Source of the DNA: Gemmatimonadota bacterium
GTDB lineage: Bacteria > Gemmatimonadota > Gemmatimonadetes > Gemmatimonadales > GWC2-71-9
NCBI GenBank assembly: GCA_016180765.1
Contig: JACPAP010000123.1
Coordinates: 1-8,751, forward strand
Reading direction: 5' to 3'
DNA: 8,751 nucleotides
Of this stretch, positions 5,846-8,751 are shown one piece after another. Made by a program: the position numbers and the translations under genes. The notes under the pieces were generated by a model. It had not been told where the DNA came from and made no database searches. It saw only the letters and a program-made list of their open reading frames with translations. Within the stretch, counting starts at the first letter, position 1, and every line of letters begins with the position of its first letter.

Positions 5846-6721
5846 CACCGACAGCGCTGGCGGAAAGCCGGCTCCCACTCAAGCGGATCAATCAGGGCAA
5901 GGTTCGGGAGATCTACCAGGTCGACGACCACACCCTGCTGCTGGTCGCCAGCGACCGGATCAGCGCGTTCGACGTGGTGATGGCGGAGCCGATTCCCCAT
6001 AAGGGCACCGTGCTCACGCAGATGAGCGCGTACTGGTTTCGGACGCTCTCGGAGCTAGTCCCCAACCATTACGTCACGGTGGACGCGGACGAGATCGTCC
6101 GGCGGGTTCCTGTTCTCGGCGAGCATCGCGCCACCATCACCGGCCGCGCCATGCTGGTCCGTCGCGCGAACCCCATTCCGTTTGAGTGCGTGGTGCGCGG
6201 CTATCTGGCCGGGTCCGGCTGGGCCGAGTACCGGGAGCGCGGAACCATGGCAGGCGAGCCGCTCAACCCGGGATTGCTCGAGAGCGATCGCCTGGATGAA
6301 CATCACGGTCGGCCGGCTCCAGGAGATGCTGGGCCCCGTGCTGGCCCAGCGCCTGCGCGAAGCCAGCCTGGCCCTGTACCGCGCCGCCCGCGAGCACGCA
6401 GCCAGGCGCGGCATCATCATCGCAGATACCAAGTTCGAGTTCGGGCAGGACGGCTCGGGCCGGCTGCTGCTGATCGACGAGCTGTTGACGCCCGATTCGT
6501 CGCGCTTCTGGCCGGCGGATCGGTACCACCCCGGACGCAGCCAGCCCAGCTTCGACAAGCAGCCGCTCCGCGACTACCTGAGCGGGCTCAAGCGAGCCGG
6601 CCGGTGGGATGGGAACCCTCCCCCGCCGGCGCTTCCCCATGAGATCGTGCAGGCGACGTCGGTGCGCTACCAGGACGCCTATCTGCGGATCACCGGCGAG
6701 CCGCTGAGGCTCCCCTCGTGA
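5842..6721 (+). pseudogene. purC: SAICAR synthetase, frameshifted with an internal deletion of about 47 bp
   Basis: PurC joins aspartate to CAIR using ATP, making SAICAR, the substrate of PurB. The first half (5842 to about 6294) reads in one frame: INQGKVREIY (16-25), ASDRISAFDVV (36-46), PFECVVRGYLAGS (113-125) and LNPGLLESDRL (141-151). The second half continues in the +1 frame from about 6299: NITVGRLQEM, IIIADTKFEFG, IDELLTPDSSRFWPAD, GRSQPSFDKQ, and ends at TGA 6719-6721. The expected stretch between them, containing PIFTPATKAE and HDE in the long (yeast-type) family, is absent. Restoring about 47 bp would close the frame and give about 308 residues, a normal length. As written, the first frame runs to 6642 and gives 266 residues with a nonsense tail. 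The start overlaps purB (ATGA), with GGGGTGA just upstream. Both halves are otherwise well conserved, so the lesion is recent or an assembly artefact. Confidence 0.88.
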
Positions 6722-7365
6722 GGGTGGCACCCGAGGGGCGGCCGTTCATCGCGGCGGCGCTGCTGGTTCTGGCCCTGCTCGTCCTGCTGGCGTGGCGGGT
6801 GGGCGGGGCCTGGCGCGTGGGCGCGCTGACCTGGCTTCCGGTGGCGCTCTGGGTTCCCGCGTTCTTCCGCGATCCGCCGCGTCAGGGCCCGCGGGACCCC
6901 GGCCTCATTCTCGCGCCGGCCGACGGGCGGGTGGTAAGCGTGGCCGCCGTGCACGAGCCCGATTACCTTCGCGGGCGGGCCACGCGGGTATCGGTGTTCA
7001 TGAACGTGCTCAATGTGCACGTGAACTACCATCCCATGGACGGCGTGGTGGAGTACCGGCACTACCGGCCCGGAAAGTTCGTGAATGCCACGCTGGACAA
7101 AGCCAGCGTGGACAACGAACAAATGTCCCTGGGTGTGCGCCGAGGGGAGCGCCGGCTGATGGTCCGGCAGATCGCCGGCTTGATCGCGCGCCGCATCGTG
7201 ACGGACCACGAGGTCGGGGACCCCGTGGATCAGGGCTCCCGACTCGGACTCATCCGGTTCGGCTCCCGGGTAGATACGTTTCTGCCGGGCCATGCCGAGC
7301 CGAGGGTGCGGGTGGGCGACCGGACGGTTGGGGGCGTGACCGTGATCGGAGCCTGGATCCAGTGA
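6718..7365 (+). CDS. psd: Phosphatidylserine decarboxylase proenzyme
   Basis: Psd decarboxylates phosphatidylserine to phosphatidylethanolamine at the inner membrane. At 215 residues it belongs to the short form. Two hydrophobic segments (about 9-27 and 35-50) anchor the N-terminus, followed by FFRDPPR (49-55). The soluble domain has LAPADGRVVSV (65-75) with the Asp of the maturation triad, MNVLNVHVNYHP (95-106) with the His residues, and KFVNATLDKASVDNEQ (120-135). The self-cleavage site is FGSRVD: Gly182-Ser183 is the bond, and Ser183 becomes the pyruvoyl cofactor of the small alpha chain. The start is GTG 6718, overlapping the purC stop as GTGA, with GAGG at 6705-6708 as a plausible ribosome site. 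The stop overlaps the next gene, pssA, which supplies its substrate. Confidence 0.95.
   Translation: MRVAPEGRPFIAAALLVLALLVLLAWRVGGAWRVGALTWLPVALWVPAFFRDPPRQGPRDPGLILAPADGRVVSVAAVHEPDYLRGRATRVSVFMNVLNVHVNYHPMDGVVEYRHYRPGKFVNATLDKASVDNEQMSLGVRRGERRLMVRQIAGLIARRIVTDHEVGDPVDQGSRLGLIRFGSRVDTFLPGHAEPRVRVGDRTVGGVTVIGAWIQ
7088..7111. repeat. Perfect 9-bp inverted repeat inside psd
   Basis: CCACGCTGG (7088-7096) and CCAGCGTGG (7103-7111) are perfect reverse complements separated by the 6-nt loop ACAAAG. In mRNA this forms a strong GC-rich hairpin within the codons for the conserved ATLDKASVD motif. There is no following U-tract, so it is not a standard terminator. It may simply follow from codon choice over a conserved peptide. 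Confidence 0.6.
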
Positions 7366-8204
7366 GGCCGCCGCCGTCGGGCGCGCGGGTGCGCCGGGTC
7401 GTGGTGGTGGTGCCCAGCCTGTTCACGCTGGCCAACCTCTTCTTCGGCATCTGGTCCATGGTGCTGGCGTGGCAGGGCCAGTTCTACCGCGCGAGCTGGT
7501 TCATCGTGATCGCCGGCGTGTTGGACCTGCTGGACGGCGTCATGGCGCGGGTGAGCCGAACCGGCACCCGCTTCGGCGCCGAGCTGGATTCGCTGGTGGA
7601 CGTGGTGAGTTTCGGCGTGGCCCCGGCGATGCTGACCTACCTCTGGTTCTTCTCCAACCAGGGCCAGTATGCCTGGGTCTTCGGCTATGCGTTCATCGTG
7701 TGCGTGGCCTTGCGCCTGGCCCGCTACAACGTCCAGTCTGCCGGGGAGCACCGGGCGACCTTCAGCGGGTTGCCGTCGCCGGCGGCCGGCATGACGCTGG
7801 CAACCTATTATCCGTTCACGCGCACCTCGTTCTACCAGACCGAGCTCGCGGGCCTGCCCTGGTCGCAGATCATGGTGTTCCTCACCATCGCCCTGAGCCT
7901 CGCGATGGTGAGCAACATCCGCTACGCCCGCGTGCCGCGGATCGGCTTCCGGACCCGGCGCGGGCTCCTGGGGTTGGGGGTCAACCTCACGATTCTGGGC
8001 TTCGGGATCTGGGAGCGCGATATCTTCTTCTTCCCGCTGGGCATCACCTATCTGACGTACGGGCTGGTACGGGCCGCCGTGGAGGGGTTCCTCGAGCGCG
8101 GGGAAGACGCCGCGGAGGGGGAGACCGAGCGCGGCGTGGTCCTGCACGATATCGATGCCGCCGGGCGGGTGCGTCGGCGCGAGCCTGGCGCGAGGGATGA
8201 GTAG
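7362..8204 (+). CDS. pssA: CDP-diacylglycerol-serine O-phosphatidyltransferase
   Basis: This integral membrane enzyme makes phosphatidylserine from CDP-diacylglycerol and serine. The CDP-alcohol phosphatidyltransferase signature DGxxARx8GxxxDxxxD is complete, with D58-G59, A62-R63, G72, D76 and D80; D55 three residues upstream is also present. Several hydrophobic segments are visible, roughly at 14-36, 44-60, 83-97, 104-121, 166-184, 203-217 and 220-240. The remaining ~40 residues are a charged, probably cytoplasmic tail. The 280-residue length fits the type II (Bacillus/archaeal) PssA family. The choice of phosphatidylserine synthase rather than phosphatidylglycerophosphate synthase rests mainly on its pairing with psd and its length. 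The start GTG 7362 overlaps the psd stop as GTGA, with GGAG at 7348-7351 upstream. The stop TAG directly abuts the purS ATG. Confidence 0.93.
   Translation: MRPPPSGARVRRVVVVVPSLFTLANLFFGIWSMVLAWQGQFYRASWFIVIAGVLDLLDGVMARVSRTGTRFGAELDSLVDVVSFGVAPAMLTYLWFFSNQGQYAWVFGYAFIVCVALRLARYNVQSAGEHRATFSGLPSPAAGMTLATYYPFTRTSFYQTELAGLPWSQIMVFLTIALSLAMVSNIRYARVPRIGFRTRRGLLGLGVNLTILGFGIWERDIFFFPLGITYLTYGLVRAAVEGFLERGEDAAEGETERGVVLHDIDAAGRVRRREPGARDE
8192..8196 (+). promoter_or_regulatory. Ribosome binding site of purS
   Basis: GAGGG lies 8 nt before the purS ATG, inside the last codons of pssA. It is the best-placed Shine-Dalgarno sequence in the operon and supports ATG 8205 as the start. Confidence 0.6.
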
Positions 8205-8459
8205 ATGCGATTCGACGTGGAGGTTCGCGTGATGCCGCGGGCGACGCTGCTCGACCCGCAAGGCCAGGCCGTGGAGCACGCGCTCCAGGCGTTGGGGTTC
8301 GAGCGGGTGTCCGGGGTGCGGGTGGGCCGCGCGCTCACCCTTCAGCTGGAGCGCGCTGACGCGGGTCGCGCCGAGGCCGATGCCCGGGCGATGTGCCAGC
8401 GCCTGCTGGCCAACCCGGTCACCGAGGATTTCACCCTGAGCGTCCGAGCGACGTCGTGA
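8205..8459 (+). CDS. purS: Phosphoribosylformylglycinamidine synthase subunit PurS
   Basis: PurS is the small structural subunit that bridges PurQ and PurL in the three-part FGAM synthetase of most non-proteobacterial species. The 84-residue protein has the normal length and pattern: a beta strand MRFDVEVRVMPR, then LLDPQGQAVEHALQALGF, which is the family's DPxGxAVxxAL...LGF motif. The segment VSGVRVGRALTLQLE follows, then a helix with ANPVTEDFTL, matching the usual NPVxExY ending. The start directly follows the pssA TAG; the stop overlaps purQ as GTGA. Its presence implies a PurSQL-type rather than a single-chain PurL enzyme. Confidence 0.93.
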   Translation: MRFDVEVRVMPRATLLDPQGQAVEHALQALGFERVSGVRVGRALTLQLERADAGRAEADARAMCQRLLANPVTEDFTLSVRATS

Positions 8460-8751
8460 TCCGGGTCGCCGTGGTTCGTTTCCCCGGCTCCAACTGCGAC
8501 GCCGATACCCTGGGCGCCGCGGAGCGCGCCGGGACCGAGGCCTATTACGTCTGGCACCGCGACGCCACGCTGCGGGGGGCCGACGCCGTCATCCTCCCGG
8601 GCGGATTCGCCTACGGGGACTACCTCCGCGCCGGGGCCATCGCGCGCTGCTGCCCCGTGATGGCCGCCGTGCGGGAGCACGCCGAGCAGGGCGGTCCGGT
8701 GCTCGGCATCTGCAACGGCTTCCAGATCCTGTGCGAGGCGGGGTTACTCCC
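8456..8751 (+). CDS. purQ: Phosphoribosylformylglycinamidine synthase glutaminase subunit PurQ (3' truncated)
   Basis: PurQ is the class I glutamine amidotransferase subunit that releases ammonia for FGAM formation by PurL. The 98 visible residues, about two fifths of a typical protein of ~230, begin MIRVAVVRFPGSNCDADT. They contain VILPGGFAYGDYLRAGAIAR (45-64) and the nucleophile Cys86 in VLGICNGFQIL. The His-Glu pair of the triad lies beyond the window. The start is GTG 8456, overlapping purS as GTGA; no strong Shine-Dalgarno is visible, so coupling to purS is likely. purL would be expected next. Confidence 0.95.
   Translation, partial: MIRVAVVRFPGSNCDADTLGAAERAGTEAYYVWHRDATLRGADAVILPGGFAYGDYLRAGAIARCCPVMAAVREHAEQGGPVLGICNGFQILCEAGLL

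Noticed and set aside
4571..5878. A 435-codon minus-strand open frame opposite purB
   Set aside because: It mirrors purB, whose plus-strand translation has clear catalytic motifs; the antisense peptide has none.
5842..6721. Programmed ribosomal frameshifting in purC
   Set aside because: There is no clear slippery heptamer at the junction, and a frameshift alone could not supply the missing conserved residues, so deletion is the better explanation.
6296..6721. The purC C-terminal half as a separate gene starting at ATG 6296
   Set aside because: It would begin exactly at the deletion junction without a ribosome site, and the half-enzyme has no known independent role; the ATG seems an accident of the junction.
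7230..8279. A 349-codon minus-strand open frame opposite psd, pssA and purS
   Set aside because: It is compositionally biased, without motifs or a convincing start, and lies opposite three well-supported genes.

Overview
This is a GC-rich, gene-dense bacterial window made almost entirely of housekeeping genes. I saw no CRISPR array, insertion sequence, prophage gene, tRNA or rRNA. The base composition and the mixed purine/phospholipid gene order suggest Gemmatimonadota or a similar high-GC environmental phylum. That is an inference from memory of gene order, not a demonstrated placement.

Layout. (1) 1-391, + strand: the C-terminal peptidase part of a LexA repressor, with its N-terminal DNA-binding part cut off by the window edge. 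(2) 375-1424, - strand: a complete lone trpD (anthranilate phosphoribosyltransferase) that converges on lexA and overlaps its 3' end by 17 bp. (3) 1425-1562: a 138-bp divergent control region with a candidate sigma70-type promoter on each strand and nested inverted repeats at the predicted trpD transcription start. (4) 1563-8751, + strand: one tightly packed run truA - tal - htrA-like protease - purB - purC - psd - pssA - purS - purQ. From tal onward most genes overlap by 4 bp (TTGA, ATGA or GTGA) or abut, so the run is very probably one translationally coupled operon. It continues beyond the right edge, where purL would be the expected neighbour of purS and purQ.

Function. purB, purC, purS and purQ belong to de novo IMP/AMP synthesis. 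psd and pssA form a two-step route from CDP-diacylglycerol through phosphatidylserine to phosphatidylethanolamine and sit inside the purine block. Upstream are a tRNA pseudouridine synthase, a small transaldolase of the pentose phosphate pathway and an exported, possibly lipid-anchored HtrA-type protease.

The most notable observation is that purC is broken in this sequence. Its N- and C-terminal halves are well conserved but lie in different frames, and a conserved stretch of about 16 residues between them is missing, consistent with a deletion of about 47 bp. This is either a real lesion in a normally essential purine gene or an assembly/strain-variation artefact. Second is purB, whose protein looks like the animal ADSL type rather than the short bacterial types. 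I did not find a convincing novel defence or mobile system.
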